From: DTPU01 sp963827855
GTDB taxonomy: Bacteria > Planctomycetota > Phycisphaerae > Sedimentisphaerales > Anaerobacaceae
NCBI GenBank assembly: GCA_963827855.1
Contig: CAWHBY010000002.1
Location: 1,736,001-1,800,000, forward strand
DNA length: 64,000 bases
Direction of reading: 5' to 3'
Of this stretch, positions 48,455 to 58,970 are shown piece after piece. The position numbers and the translations under genes are program-made. Within the stretch, counting starts at the first letter, position 1, and every line of letters starts with the position of its first letter. The notes below the pieces were generated by a model. That model was not told the origin of the DNA, ran no database searches, and worked only from the letters and a program-made list of their open reading frames with translations.

Positions 48455-48535
48455 CACAGAACACAGAACACAGAACGCAGAACGCAGAAGACAGAAGAAC
48501 GGCCGCTGAAAAGGGTCCTGACACCTTTCCTTCTC
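48450..48535. repeat. CAGAACA tandem words and a GGGTCCTGACACC palindrome
   Basis: AACACAGAACACAGAACACAG follows the isomerase stop, with variants to about 48490. It is followed by GAAAAGGGTCCTGACACCTTT, a short palindrome of the sort found next to RAYT genes. Confidence 0.6.
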
Positions 48536-48700
48536 GCAGCGGAAAAACCTCCACGCTGTGGGGCGATGCCAGACAACGGGGTCTCATATTGCATGGAGGC
48601 GGTGGCTCAGAATCCCATCCGCAGAGACGCCTTGTCGGGTTCTGGCTTGGCGGGACGGGCCGGCCATTGATGTGGAGGCACGAATCTGGTATGCTGACTC

Positions 48701-48955
48701 ATGGAGATGAGCGAGAAAGACCACATCAAATTCGGAGCCACACTCACGCCCGGCGTCTTTGCAGGCGCGTTGGTCACGCAAACTCAATCCGCTTACGCAT
48801 GGCTCGCACCAGCAATTGCGGCCAAGGAGGTCTTGGCTGTCGACGTCAGGGTCCGGCCTCGACAGAGCGGCGTAGTCTACAGCCAGAGCCTCGAGATCGC
48901 CAAGCTCGTCCAAGACTACATCAGACCCGGCCTGATCCTGGACTGCTACGCCTGA
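48701..48955 (+). CDS. Hypothetical 84-residue protein
   Basis: Starts ATGGAGATGAGC; either ATG could serve. It begins SEKDHIKFGATLTPGVFAG and ends DYIRPGLILDCYA, with a moderately hydrophobic middle. Family not recognised and no strong ribosome site, so it may not be expressed. Confidence 0.35.
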   Translation: MEMSEKDHIKFGATLTPGVFAGALVTQTQSAYAWLAPAIAAKEVLAVDVRVRPRQSGVVYSQSLEIAKLVQDYIRPGLILDCYA

Positions 48956-49165
48956 ACGGAAACACAGAACACAGAACGCAGAACTCAGAACCCAGGAGGC
49001 AGGAGGCGGTGTTCGCTCGGTCGCTGCGCTCCCTCTTCGCCATTCGGGCGGGGCCTTCGGCCCCTTTTCGCGAAAAGCGAACGGCGAACAGCGAATAGCC
49101 GGTCGTCTCCGCTTCCCCGTTTCAGTCCGTCGCCGTCTCGCCCATTCGCCGGCTCCCCGATTCGG
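48956..49165. repeat. Word-repeat element CAGAACA / GCGAACGGCGAAC, inverted partner of 42150-42330
   Basis: Begins with AACACAGAACACAGAACGCAG, then reads GTTCGCTCGGTCGCTGCGCT, GGGCGGGGCCTTCGGCCCC, GCGAAAAGCGAACGGCGAAC, and GTCTCGCCCATTCGCCGG. The middle is the reverse complement of the element next to the RAYT gene. Confidence 0.75.
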
Positions 49166-49167
49166 CC

Positions 49168-51077
<1,910 letters not shown>

Positions 51078-51090
51078 CCTTCACCCCTCC

Positions 51091-52502
51091 CTACCCCCTC
51101 GCCAAGGCCCGAGTCACTGCATCCGCGAGGATCGCATCGTCGCCCTGCCGCAGGGTCCGCGGATCGATCAGGACCTGGTCGTCCTGGATCCGCGCAAGAC
51201 AGGCGGTTCATGCAGCCTGAGTCGCTGGCTGAGGGCCTCTACGCCAATCTTGCGGGGTCTGATCGCCACGAGGGTCGTGGCCAGATCCTGGCCTGGCAGC
51301 GAGCCACTTCCCATCTGTGAGAAGCCGGCCATCAGGACCACGTCTGCAGACGCCGCGGTCTGCCGGATCTGTGCGGCCAACCGCTCTGCGTGGCTGTGCA
51401 GATCGCTTCCCGTCCTGCGGAGCATCTGGAGGGTCGGCACCTCGGCCAGGGCCAGGTCCTGGTCGAGGAAGCACTTGAGCGTGGCCTCCAGGACAGCCAA
51501 GGTGAGCTTGCCCGGCCGCACAATCCGGGCGAATTGGTTCTTCCGGACTGCGTCGATCCACTTCTTCCTGCCGAGGATCAGGCCCGCCTGGGACGCGCCG
51601 ATCAGCTTGTCGCCGCTGCACGTCACGACGTCTGCGCCGAGGCGGATCGCATCCGCCAGCATCGGCTCAGGCTCAAATCCAAACTGCGAGAAGTCGAGAA
51701 GTGCGCCTGCGCCCACGTCGTCGATGAAGACCAGGCCCCTGGCATGGGCGATCTTCGCCAGCACCTCGGGCTCCACGGCCGACGTGAACCCCTGGATTTG
51801 GTAGTTGCTGGGATGCACGCGGAGGATCGCGGCCGTGTTCTCCGTGATCGCCTGCTCGTAGTCCCGGCAGTGGGTCTTGTTGGTGGTGCCCACCTCGACC
51901 AGTTTGGCCCCGCTGAAGGCCATCACCTCGGGCAGCCGGAACGACCCGCCGATCTCCACAAGCTGGCCGCGAGAGACGATCACCTCCTTGCCCTTCGCCA
52001 CGGTGTTGAGGACGATCGCGGTCGCTGCCGCGTTGTTGTTCACTACGGTCGCTGCCTCAGCGCCGGTCAGCCGCTGGAGGAGCCGCTCAATCTGCTCATC
52101 CCGCCTCGACCGCTTGCCCGTGTCCGCGTCGACCTGGAGGACAGAGTATCCCTGGAGTGTCTGCTGAATCTGGGCCAGGGCCTTTTGGGCCAGGACCGCC
52201 CTGCCGAGCCCAGTGTGCAGGATGATGCCTGTGCCATTGACCGCACGGCCATAGTGCGGTATGGACAGGCCCGCAAGGCGGCACATCGCCTCGCCCATGA
52301 TCAGATCCTGCAGGCCGGTCCTGGAGACCGCGTGCGCACGGCCATCCATGATCCTGTCCCGCACGACCTCGATGGCCTCGCGTATGGCCTCGGTCGCAGG
52401 TCCCACACCGAGCTCGGCCTTGTAGCCTGCCAGGCCAGGATCTGCCAGCAAAGAATCCACCGAGGGTATCGCCCTGAGCCTCTCTTTTACGTTGTCGTCC
52501 AT
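51091..52502 (-). CDS. selA: L-seryl-tRNA(Sec) selenium transferase SelA, frameshifted near the 3' end
   Basis: About 470 codons from ATG 52502 (ATG 52508 also possible). PLP enzyme: the Lys is in CSGDKLIGASQAGLILGRKKW; GTGIILHTGLGRAVL, NNNAAATAIVLNTVAKGKEVIVSRG and PEVMAFSGAKLVEVGTTNKTH are all SelA signatures. Near 51196 one base is missing (a T or C before GCGCGG) so that PPV is followed by ARIQDDQVLIDPRTLRQGDD and ALARG, stop at 51091-51093. It converts Ser-tRNA(Sec) to Sec-tRNA using selenophosphate, which the SelD in this window makes. Confidence 0.92.
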
Positions 52503-52564
52503 AGCCATTCCCTTGCCAATCAGCGACAGGTCCATTGTATCTGTTGGGCGGGGTAATGCCAAGG

Positions 52565-52690
52565 ACATGCGACTGCGAATGGGAGAATGGGAGACAACTG
52601 GCTGTTCGCTGTTCGCGAAGAGGGAGCAGAGTGCCCGACCGAACAGCGAGTCACTATGCCTTGCCGCTTTGCGCTTGCCCGGTGGAGCCT
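52565..52690. repeat. Word-repeat element fragment (GGGAGAATGGGAGACAAC)
   Basis: GCGAATGGGAGAATGGGAGA, CTGGCTGTTCGCTGTTCGCG and a mirrored CCCGACCGAACAGCGAGTC. Same family as 42150-42330 and 48956-49165; it sits upstream of the selA start. Confidence 0.6.
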
Positions 52691-52747
52691 CGGACGCCAT
52701 CATACCATGATCGCGTAGCGACAACATTCGAGCACAGGAGGTGCGTC

Positions 52748-53377
52748 ATGACGACATGCTGGAAGACACGTCCTTCGGTCGGATTCCTCCACACCGTGGG
52801 GGTAGTGACACTGCTGGCCGCGGGGACATACGGTGCGGGCCGTGTAGAGGTTCCAGATCCGAGCATCATGCTCCCGCTGGTCCCGGCTGCTGCGCAGGCA
52901 GGCGCACCTGCGTGCATCAAGCCCGGCACCCGCCTGACGTACTTCGGCAGGACCGCCAGCATCGCCGGCGAATACAAAAGGCTCGTGCAGGACGACAACG
53001 GCAAGTGGGTGGACCGCAGCACGGGCAAGCGATACGACGAAGAGGACGTTCCCTCTGCGGCAAGCGAGGCCTTCAACGTCATCCAGGTGGGCTATGGGGC
53101 CAGCGGCGCCGCATCCATCGCCGGCCTGTGGATACCGCCAGAGGCCCTGGCACGGCTGCGGCCCGGCCAGGTCATTGAGGCCAACGAGCGAGTCGGGATG
53201 TCGGTAACCGTCGCGGAGGTGAAGCCAGGCCTCGTGACGCTCAGCGAGGTCGGCCCTTTGCACCGGATCGACTCTACTTATGATGCAAAGACAGGCGTCT
53301 TGTCCGCCTTGACGCAGACCCAACAGATCGGACTGGCAAGCATGGTCCACAGCCTCAGGCTAGTAGGACAGGATTGA
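52748..53377 (+). CDS. Hypothetical exported protein of 209 residues
   Basis: Start ATG 52748 with GGAGG upstream. Signal peptide seen in FLHTVGVVTLLAAGTYGAG. The mature part contains CIKPGTRLTYFGRTASIAGEYKRLV and GLWIPPEALARLRPGQVIEANE; a single Cys. No family recognised. It is 46 bases before the selenoprotein candidate on the same strand, so the pair may be co-transcribed. Confidence 0.6.
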   Translation: MTTCWKTRPSVGFLHTVGVVTLLAAGTYGAGRVEVPDPSIMLPLVPAAAQAGAPACIKPGTRLTYFGRTASIAGEYKRLVQDDNGKWVDRSTGKRYDEEDVPSAASEAFNVIQVGYGASGAASIAGLWIPPEALARLRPGQVIEANERVGMSVTVAEVKPGLVTLSEVGPLHRIDSTYDAKTGVLSALTQTQQIGLASMVHSLRLVGQD

Positions 53378-53423
53378 CTGGCCATCCCGATTCTGGTACA
53401 AGTCTCGATTGAGGCGTCATTCC

Positions 53424-54080
53424 ATGAGAAGAAGAGACATACTCATCCTGGCTGGCATTGTAGCCGTCGTGGCGGGGATCGCCTTCGCTTCCTCCGCGAG
53501 GGGCAAGGGGGCCATTGCCCTGGAGACCCAGGGCGGAGAGATCATCCTGAAGAGCGGGTGGTTCGGAAGCACGGCAGTCGCAAACAAGGCAGGCTCGGTC
53601 CCTGCGCAGGCCGGGATCTACCATCCTGCCAAGGCATCGATCAGGCTCAAGAAGGAGGGCCAGGATCAGTGGTGGTTGCTGTCCAGTACGCGGGGGCCAT
53701 GGGGCAAGCTGTCCGCAGTCCGCGTGGACAAGGGACAGACCACCACCCTCAGGTTTGGCCCGCCCATCACCCTGCACGCAGATGTCCAGCAGAGCGGAAG
53801 GATGGTCACCGTGGGCCTGGCAATGATCGGTCAGGCAGGCGAGCAGTGGAGCCCTTCGGTCCTGACCTCCAAAGGCGTGGCTGCACCTCCTCGCGTGCGG
53901 GTCGTGGATGAATCAGGAAAGACACTGGCCGAGGGCCAGTTCGCATATGGCTGAGGCGGCGTATGCCGGTACTCGTGGCGAGTGCCAGATGGATTCAAGG
54001 GCAAGGTTCAGGTGAAGATCGACGTGGACCTGGGGCCCTTTGAGGTCAAACAGGATGAGACCTGGCACTTGATAGAGTAG
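53424..54080 (+). CDS. Candidate selenoprotein: membrane-anchored protein with in-frame UGA (U177), motif UGGVC
   Basis: The frame opens at ATG 53424 (MRRRDILILAGIVAVVAG is a signal anchor) and reaches TGA at 53952-53954, after GKTLAEGQFAYG. If TGA is read as Sec, 41 further codons follow in the same frame (GGVCRYSWRVPDGFKGKVQV through DVDLGPFEVKQDETWHLIE) to TAG at 54078. The extension has protein-like composition with alternating strands, and the UGGVC motif puts Sec and Cys in a redox position. An 8-bp perfect-stem hairpin starts 13 bases after UGA. selA and selB lie next door. If not Sec, the protein stops at residue 176. Function unknown; a periplasmic redox protein is inferred. Confidence 0.78.
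53968..53986 (+). promoter_or_regulatory. SECIS-like hairpin after the UGA codon
   Basis: GGTACTCG (53968-53975), loop TGG, CGAGTGCC (53979-53986): eight pairs including one G-U. The loop lies 21 bases after the UGA, within the range used by bacterial SECIS elements that SelB recognises. It is inside the coding sequence, as in bacterial selenoprotein genes. The similar hairpin at 63233-63251 supports it. Confidence 0.6.
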
Positions 54081-54101
54081 GGACCACTTGCCACAGGTAT
54101 C

Positions 54102-54139
54102 GGCGGGCACGAGACGTGTTTCTCTTGCCCGCCTTTTTT
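54102..54139 (+). terminator. Rho-independent terminator after the selenoprotein candidate
   Basis: GGCGGGCA (54102-54109) pairs with TGCCCGCC (54126-54133), followed by six T. It lies just after the TAG at 54080, not after the TGA at 53954, which supports the longer reading frame. Confidence 0.85.
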
Positions 54140-54182
54140 GTTGGGGGAGAACAGGACAGGGAACTGGTTTTGAGAGGTGAGC

Positions 54183-54986
54183 ATGAAGACAGTCAAAGGG
54201 ATTGGGCTCAAGGACGTGCAAGGCGTGTACAGCGGACCCGAGGGCGACCTGTGGGAGTTGGTCATGGGCGAGCAGATCCATATCGGGGGCTTCGCATCCT
54301 CCATGGATCTGGCTGAGAAGGCGGGCATCGCATCCGGCACCCGGGGCATCGATCTGTGCTGCTGCAATGGCGCAGGCATGCGGTTCCTGGTCAGGTTCAG
54401 GGACGTGGCGGGTATGCAGGGCGTGGATGCCACGCAGACGGTCGTGGAGCGAGGCCGCCAGCGGTGCCTCGAGGAGGGACTGGCGGACAAGATCCGATTC
54501 ACGCTGGCGGACGTCTGCTCCAGCGGCCTGCCGGACGCGTCCGCGGACTTCGTGTGGGGAGAGGATGCCTGGTGCTATGTGGAGGACAAGGCCAAGCTGA
54601 TCGCAGAGGCGGCGCGCCTGGCCAAGCGAGGTGGCACCATCGCCTTCACAGACTGGGTTGAAGGACCGAACGGACTGACCCAGAAGGAAGGTGAGCGGTT
54701 CCTGCGGTTCATGAAGTTCCCGAACGTCCAGGACCTCAAGGGCTACAACGACCTGCTGGAGGCCAATGGGTGCAGGGTCTTGAAGGCAGAGGACACAGGC
54801 CGGTTCTCTCCCTACGTGGACCTGTATCTGAACATGCTCCACATGCAGCTCACCTACGATGCCCTGAAGATCATCGGCTTCGACACCGGCCTCATGCAGG
54901 CCATGGCCGGCGAGATGGCCTTCATGCAGCAGCTCGCCCACGACGGCAAGATCGCCCAGGGCCTGTTTGTGGCCAAGAAGAAGTGA
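54183..54986 (+). CDS. SAM-dependent methyltransferase with Cys-rich motif I
   Basis: 267 residues from ATG 54183 (AGAGGTGA upstream). A class I methyltransferase fold: motif I is GIDLCCCNGAGMRFLVRF, with three Cys in place of the usual D-x-G-C-G; then GVDATQTVVERGRQRC, ADFVWGEDAWCYVED, and RGGTIAFTDWVEG. The C-terminal part (YVDLYLNMLHMQLTYDALKIIGFD) resembles a small-molecule methyltransferase subgroup. It stands between the selenoprotein candidate and the dehydratase genes. Substrate unknown; methylation of a selenium or thiol compound is only conjecture. Confidence 0.8.
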   Translation: MKTVKGIGLKDVQGVYSGPEGDLWELVMGEQIHIGGFASSMDLAEKAGIASGTRGIDLCCCNGAGMRFLVRFRDVAGMQGVDATQTVVERGRQRCLEEGLADKIRFTLADVCSSGLPDASADFVWGEDAWCYVEDKAKLIAEAARLAKRGGTIAFTDWVEGPNGLTQKEGERFLRFMKFPNVQDLKGYNDLLEANGCRVLKAEDTGRFSPYVDLYLNMLHMQLTYDALKIIGFDTGLMQAMAGEMAFMQQLAHDGKIAQGLFVAKKK

Positions 54987-55078
54987 TGAGCTATGAGCTA
55001 TGAGCTATGGGCTATGGGCTGTGGGCTGTGGGCTGTGGGCTGTGGGTTATTGGTGAATGGCAGATAGTAAATAGAAAA
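54987..55078. repeat. GAGCTATG / GGGCTGTG word-repeat stretch
   Basis: GAGCTATGAGCTATGAGCTA continues with GGGCTATG and several GGGCTGTG units before the dehydratase start, an eight-base unit with drift (GAGCTATG to GGGCTGTG). No matching complementary arm is seen, unlike most others. Confidence 0.7.
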
Positions 55079-56490
55079 TGGAAAACCCTATGACACGGTG
55101 TTCAGGCAAAAATCCAGATCAATCACGTCCGAGTCCCTGCTGTGGCAACCGCCAGTCCGCCTGTCCCACGGGCCCTCTCGCCTGGTTTGGCGACATGATC
55201 CAGCACTGCTATCAGCACGCAAGCGAGGCCAAGGCCCAGGGCAGGCCCATCGTGGGGATCCTGTGCGAGTACACGCCGCGGGAGCTGATCATGGCCGCAG
55301 GCGGCGTGCCCGTGTGCCTGTGTGGGGGCTCTGCAGAGATGATCGGCCCCGCAGAGGAGCACCTGCCCGCCAATCTCTGCCCGCTGATCAAATCTACCTA
55401 CGGCTACAGCCTCAGGCACACCAATCCCTTCCTGGAGATGGCGGACCTGATCGTGGCAGAGACGACCTGTGATGGCAAGAAGAAGATGTATGAGCTGCTG
55501 GCCCAGACCCGGCCCGTGTATATCCTGGAGCTGCCGCAGAAGCCTGGAGACAGCGATGCCCTGGAGCACTGGGTAGCGGAGATCCGCAAGCTCAAGGCGG
55601 AGCTGGAGCAGAGGTTCGGCGTGGAAATCACAGACACCCGCCTTCGAGAGGCGATCCACACCATGAATCGCGAGCGGCAGCTCCGCCGTCAATTGGCAGA
55701 CCTGATGCGGTCTCCTGCCCCGCCTCTGACGGGCAGGCAACTGCTGACCCTCAAGAGCAGCATCTCCGGCATACAGGCCGATCTGGATCAATACGCCAAG
55801 GCCGCAGAGTTCTTCAGCAAGACGGGCCAGGCCAATGGCAAGAGTCTATCTCAGAACCTGTTTCGTGGCGAGATCGAGCGAGAAGCCCCGGGGCAAGGCG
55901 GCAGGCGGAAAAGGCCCGGAGGCGTGCTTGAGGGCACGTCGAGGACCTTCTTCGTCGCCGACAACGCGGCCCCCGGGGTTTCGCAGCCGATCGCAGCAGA
56001 AAGGGGTTCTGAGATAGACTCTAAGGTGCGGGTCCTGATGACCGGCGTGCCCATCGTCCACGGAGCGGAGCGGGTGCTGGACATCATCGAGTCCTGTGGC
56101 GGCCTGGTCGTGGCCATGGACAATTGCACGGGCCTCAAGCCGATCTGGGAGGATGTGGATGAATCCGCAGACGACCCGATCCAAGCACTGGCGCAAAAAT
56201 ACATCAGGATCCCCTGCTCGGTCATGACGCCCAACGACCGGCGCATGGACGTGCTCCGCCAGATGGTCAAGCTGTACCAGCCGCAGTGCATCGTGGACCT
56301 GATCTGGCAGGCCTGCCTGACCTATGACGTGGAGTCCCATCGCGTCGGACAACTGGCGGGCGAGCTCGGGCTGCCCTTCCAGCGGATCGAGACAGACTAC
56401 TCGCCGTCGGATTCGGCCCGCATCCGCCTGCGCATGGAGGCCCTGTTTGAGACCGTGAGACAGACAGAGCTTTCAAGTTTTAGGTTTTAA
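55078..56490 (+). CDS. 2-hydroxyacyl-CoA dehydratase-family protein (double-cubane / YjiM-like) with 60-residue in-frame insert
   Basis: 470 codons. N-terminal half: WFGDMIQHCYQHASEAKAQGRPIVGILCEYTPRELIMAAGGVPVCLCGG, NLCPLIKSTYGY and ETTCDGKKKMYELLAQTRP, the last being the Cys signature of the YjiM / double-cubane-cluster group. C-terminal half: RVLMTGVPIVHGAERVLDIIESCGGLVVAMDNCTGLKP and QPQCIVDLIWQACLTYDVES. Residues about 255-315 (55842-56021) are a palindromic DNA element read in frame at the inter-domain linker. With its ATP-dependent activator downstream, such proteins use low-potential electrons to reduce difficult substrates. Confidence 0.88.
   Translation: MENPMTRCSGKNPDQSRPSPCCGNRQSACPTGPLAWFGDMIQHCYQHASEAKAQGRPIVGILCEYTPRELIMAAGGVPVCLCGGSAEMIGPAEEHLPANLCPLIKSTYGYSLRHTNPFLEMADLIVAETTCDGKKKMYELLAQTRPVYILELPQKPGDSDALEHWVAEIRKLKAELEQRFGVEITDTRLREAIHTMNRERQLRRQLADLMRSPAPPLTGRQLLTLKSSISGIQADLDQYAKAAEFFSKTGQANGKSLSQNLFRGEIEREAPGQGGRRKRPGGVLEGTSRTFFVADNAAPGVSQPIAAERGSEIDSKVRVLMTGVPIVHGAERVLDIIESCGGLVVAMDNCTGLKPIWEDVDESADDPIQALAQKYIRIPCSVMTPNDRRMDVLRQMVKLYQPQCIVDLIWQACLTYDVESHRVGQLAGELGLPFQRIETDYSPSDSARIRLRMEALFETVRQTELSSFRF
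55842..56021. mobile_element. 180-bp palindromic element with 17-bp perfect terminal inverted repeats, inside the dehydratase gene
   Basis: GAGTCTATCTCAGAACC at 55842-55858 is the exact complement of 56005-56021. The two arms also pair imperfectly all the way in: GAGAAGCCCCGGGGCAAGGC on the left matches CGGCCCCCGGGGTTTCGC on the right. The length is 180, exactly 60 codons, and no stop is created in the frame used. The DNA codes for a linker segment (SLSQNLFRGEIE... to GSEIDSK). It is a MITE-like or REP-like element with no gene of its own. Confidence 0.8.
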
Positions 56491-56572
56491 GTTTTAGGAG
56501 GAAGAGTCAGTGGCCTGCAGTCACGTAAAACCTAAATCCTAAAACCTAAAACTGCTCGTGCTTACTTCCTCT
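56475..56572. repeat. Intergenic palindrome built of TTTTAGG words
   Basis: CAAGTTTTAGGTTTTAAGTT plus TTAGGAGG on the left; CGTAAAACCTAAATCCTAAA and ACCTAAAACTGC on the right, complementary arms around a GC-rich loop. It begins in the last codons of the dehydratase gene. Confidence 0.7.
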
Positions 56573-56583
56573 CCTGACAACCG

Positions 56584-57591
56584 ATGAACAGAGTCCTGTA
56601 TACATCGCCATATGTGCCGCCAGAGTGGATCACAGCCCACGGACTTGGCCCCTGCCGGGTGATGCCCGCAGACCCAGCCGGCCGCCAGCCTGCCTGGGAC
56701 AGGCAGGGCCTGTGCCCCTACGTGCGGGCCTTTGCCGCAGAGGTCACGGCCGCAGACGAGGCCGGCGGGATCGTCATGACCACGGTCTGTGACCAGATGC
56801 GGAGGGCCTTTGACGTGGTGGCCCGAGGAGGCCGAACCCCCGCGTTTCTGATGAATGTGCCGAGTACGTGGCAGAGCAGTGCGGCACGAAGGCTCTACCT
56901 GGAGGAGCTCGAACGGCTCAGCCGCTTCCTGTCGTCCCTGGGCGGCCGCAGGCCCTCCTACAGCCAGTTGGCTGAGACGATGCGGACCTACGATGATCGC
57001 CGCGAGAGGCTGCGTGACCTGCAGGCGGAGTGGTCACCACGGCGGTGGGCCCAGGCCGTAGCGGAGTTCGGCCGGACTGGACAGATGCCTTCCGTCGAAG
57101 AGACCGGCTCCACGCAGACCAGATCCCGCTCCAAGACCAGACCCCGTGTCCCCCTGGCCCTCATCGGAGGCCCACTGCGGCAAGAGGACCTGACCGTGTA
57201 TGATGAGATCGAGGACTGCGGCGGGACCGTGGCCCTGGACCTGACGGAGAGTGGATTGCGGGGTCTGTGCCGCAGGTTCGACCGCCGCAACCTGGCAGAG
57301 CAGGATCCCCTGCTGGAGCTGGCCGATGCCTACGTGGACGGGATCTGGGACGTCTCTCAGAGGCCCAATCAACGCTTCTACGAATGGCTCGACCGGACCC
57401 TGAAGCTCAGGCCCGTGGCCGGCCTGGTCGTGCATCGTTTCGTATGGTGCGACCTCTGGCACGCGGAGATGGAGCCCCTGCGAGAGCGAACCGGCCTTCC
57501 CGTGTTGGACCTGGAAGCAGACGGCCACCAAGCGGCCGGCAGACCCAGGCGGGCCACCCGGATCGCCGCATTTGTGGAGATGCTGCAGTGA
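56584..57591 (+). CDS. 2-hydroxyacyl-CoA dehydratase-family protein, second subunit
   Basis: 335 residues. Weak but clear family features: VPPEWITAHGLGPCRVMPADP, GLCPYVRAFAAE, TTVCDQMRRAFDV (the Cys motif), VPLALIGGPLRQEDLTVYDEIEDCGGTVALD and VHRFVWCDLWHAEM. Shorter than the classic HgdA/HgdB subunits. Its stop overlaps the next start (GTGA). It could form a heteromeric Fe-S reductase with the flanking subunits. Confidence 0.82.
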   Translation: MNRVLYTSPYVPPEWITAHGLGPCRVMPADPAGRQPAWDRQGLCPYVRAFAAEVTAADEAGGIVMTTVCDQMRRAFDVVARGGRTPAFLMNVPSTWQSSAARRLYLEELERLSRFLSSLGGRRPSYSQLAETMRTYDDRRERLRDLQAEWSPRRWAQAVAEFGRTGQMPSVEETGSTQTRSRSKTRPRVPLALIGGPLRQEDLTVYDEIEDCGGTVALDLTESGLRGLCRRFDRRNLAEQDPLLELADAYVDGIWDVSQRPNQRFYEWLDRTLKLRPVAGLVVHRFVWCDLWHAEMEPLRERTGLPVLDLEADGHQAAGRPRRATRIAAFVEMLQ

Positions 57592-58970
57592 TCGACCCGC
57601 CTGCACAACTGACCCTTGGAGAATGGGACATCCGCTATCGCCAATTGGAGCAGGCGGGTCTGCAGCAGCCGGGCTACGGAGGCCCCCTCAGCCGTCACCT
57701 GCTGGATGGCGACGACAGGCTGGCCAAGCTCCGCTATGACAACTCTGCAGCCAGCCTGCGGCTGTGGAACTTCCTGCTCACGGAGGAGGACCGGCTCCAC
57801 GAGGCCCGGCGCATGGGCAAGAAGCTCATCGGCACCATGAAGGACCTGGGCACGGTCCCAGTTCTGGCGTATTGCCTCGACGAGGTCGTGGCCTTCTATC
57901 CTGACGGCGCCTGGTGGATCCCCTGTGTCATGGAGCAGAGCACCCGGCTGCTGGAGATCGCAGACTCCCTGGGAATCGACGAATCGTTCTGCCCGGTCCG
58001 TGCGATGCTCGGCGCATTCGTCACCGGCGAGCACTTCCCCATCCCGGATCTGCTGACCTGCAGCGTAGGCGCGACCTGTGACGACTTCTCCGCGATCGCC
58101 CAGCGGCTGGAAGGGCTGGGCCACCCCATCCTCTGGTGGGAGATTCCACACCGCCGCCATCCTGAAAGGGATGAGCCTGGCGTGATCCTGCCCGGCGGCT
58201 TCCTCGCCCCGGCCAGTCAGGTTGCCCTGGTCCGGTCAGAGCTGCTCCGGGTACAGCGTGCGATCGAAGACCTCGCCGGCGTCTCGCTGGACGAGGCCAG
58301 CCTCAGACGAGGCATCCAAGAGGCGAATCGGGTCCGCGCCTGCCTGGCCGCGCTGCGCGATCTAGCCTACACAGCAGAACCGTGTCCCATGCCAGGCCTG
58401 GAGATGCTCATCGCAGAGATGATGGCCATCCACTTCTGCTCAGACCGCGGGGAATGCCTGGCCGTGCTCGAGTCCCTGCTGCAGGAGGTCCGGCAGCGAG
58501 TCCAGGCAGGTGTGGGCGTATCGCAGCCAGGGGCGGCCCGGGTCTTCTGGGTCAACCCAGTGGCAGACCTGCGGGTCATGAATCTGCTGGAAGAGTGTGG
58601 GGCCCGAATCTGCGGGACCGAGTACCTCTTCTGTCACGCCCTGGACCCAATCCCGGAGGCCCTGCCTGGCATCGAGGCCCTGGCCCGCGTGGCCTTGGCA
58701 GACCCCATGGCAGGCTCGGCAGTGGACCGGGCCCGCCGAATAGCCTATGATCTGAAGAGGTTCGGGGCAGAGGCCGTGGTGGTCTCGCGGATTCCAGGGG
58801 CCAGCCACTGCGGCCTGGAGGGATGGACCATCCAGGAGATCCTCCAAGAGCAGTTGGACGTCCCCGTGCTCGAAGTGGAAGTGCCATCAGTGGCGGATGC
58901 CGTGGCGCCGGAGCTGCGGACCCGGTTGGAGGCCCTTGTAGAAACGGTTCAACGGAGACGGACAGCATGA
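57588..58970 (+). CDS. 2-hydroxyacyl-CoA dehydratase-family protein, third subunit
   Basis: 460 residues from GTG 57588. Family features: GTMKDLGTVPVLAYCLDEVVAFYPDG, WIPCVMEQSTRLLEIADSLGIDESFCPVRAMLGAF, CSVGATCDDFSAIAQRLEGLG, ARVFWVNPVADLRVMNLLEECGARICGTEYLF, and GASHCGLEGWTIQEILQEQLDVPVLEVEV. Several Cys are positioned like cluster ligands. Overlaps the activator gene by ATGA. Together with the two preceding proteins this gives three paralogous subunits for one activator. Confidence 0.85.
   Translation: MIDPPAQLTLGEWDIRYRQLEQAGLQQPGYGGPLSRHLLDGDDRLAKLRYDNSAASLRLWNFLLTEEDRLHEARRMGKKLIGTMKDLGTVPVLAYCLDEVVAFYPDGAWWIPCVMEQSTRLLEIADSLGIDESFCPVRAMLGAFVTGEHFPIPDLLTCSVGATCDDFSAIAQRLEGLGHPILWWEIPHRRHPERDEPGVILPGGFLAPASQVALVRSELLRVQRAIEDLAGVSLDEASLRRGIQEANRVRACLAALRDLAYTAEPCPMPGLEMLIAEMMAIHFCSDRGECLAVLESLLQEVRQRVQAGVGVSQPGAARVFWVNPVADLRVMNLLEECGARICGTEYLFCHALDPIPEALPGIEALARVALADPMAGSAVDRARRIAYDLKRFGAEAVVVSRIPGASHCGLEGWTIQEILQEQLDVPVLEVEVPSVADAVAPELRTRLEALVETVQRRRTA

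Noticed and set aside
48701..49000. Read-through of the TGA ending the 84-residue frame as Sec
   Set aside because: The continuation runs straight into the CAGAACA word repeat and is low complexity.
52748..53400. Read-through of the TGA at 53375-53377 as another Sec codon
   Set aside because: The downstream frame overlaps the start of the next gene, is not protein-like, and no hairpin at the right distance was seen.
54987..55078. GAGCTATG/GGGCTGTG repeats considered as a CRISPR or a replication-origin iteron array
   Set aside because: Units are 8 bases with no spacers, drift gradually, and there are no cas, rep or DnaA-box neighbours.
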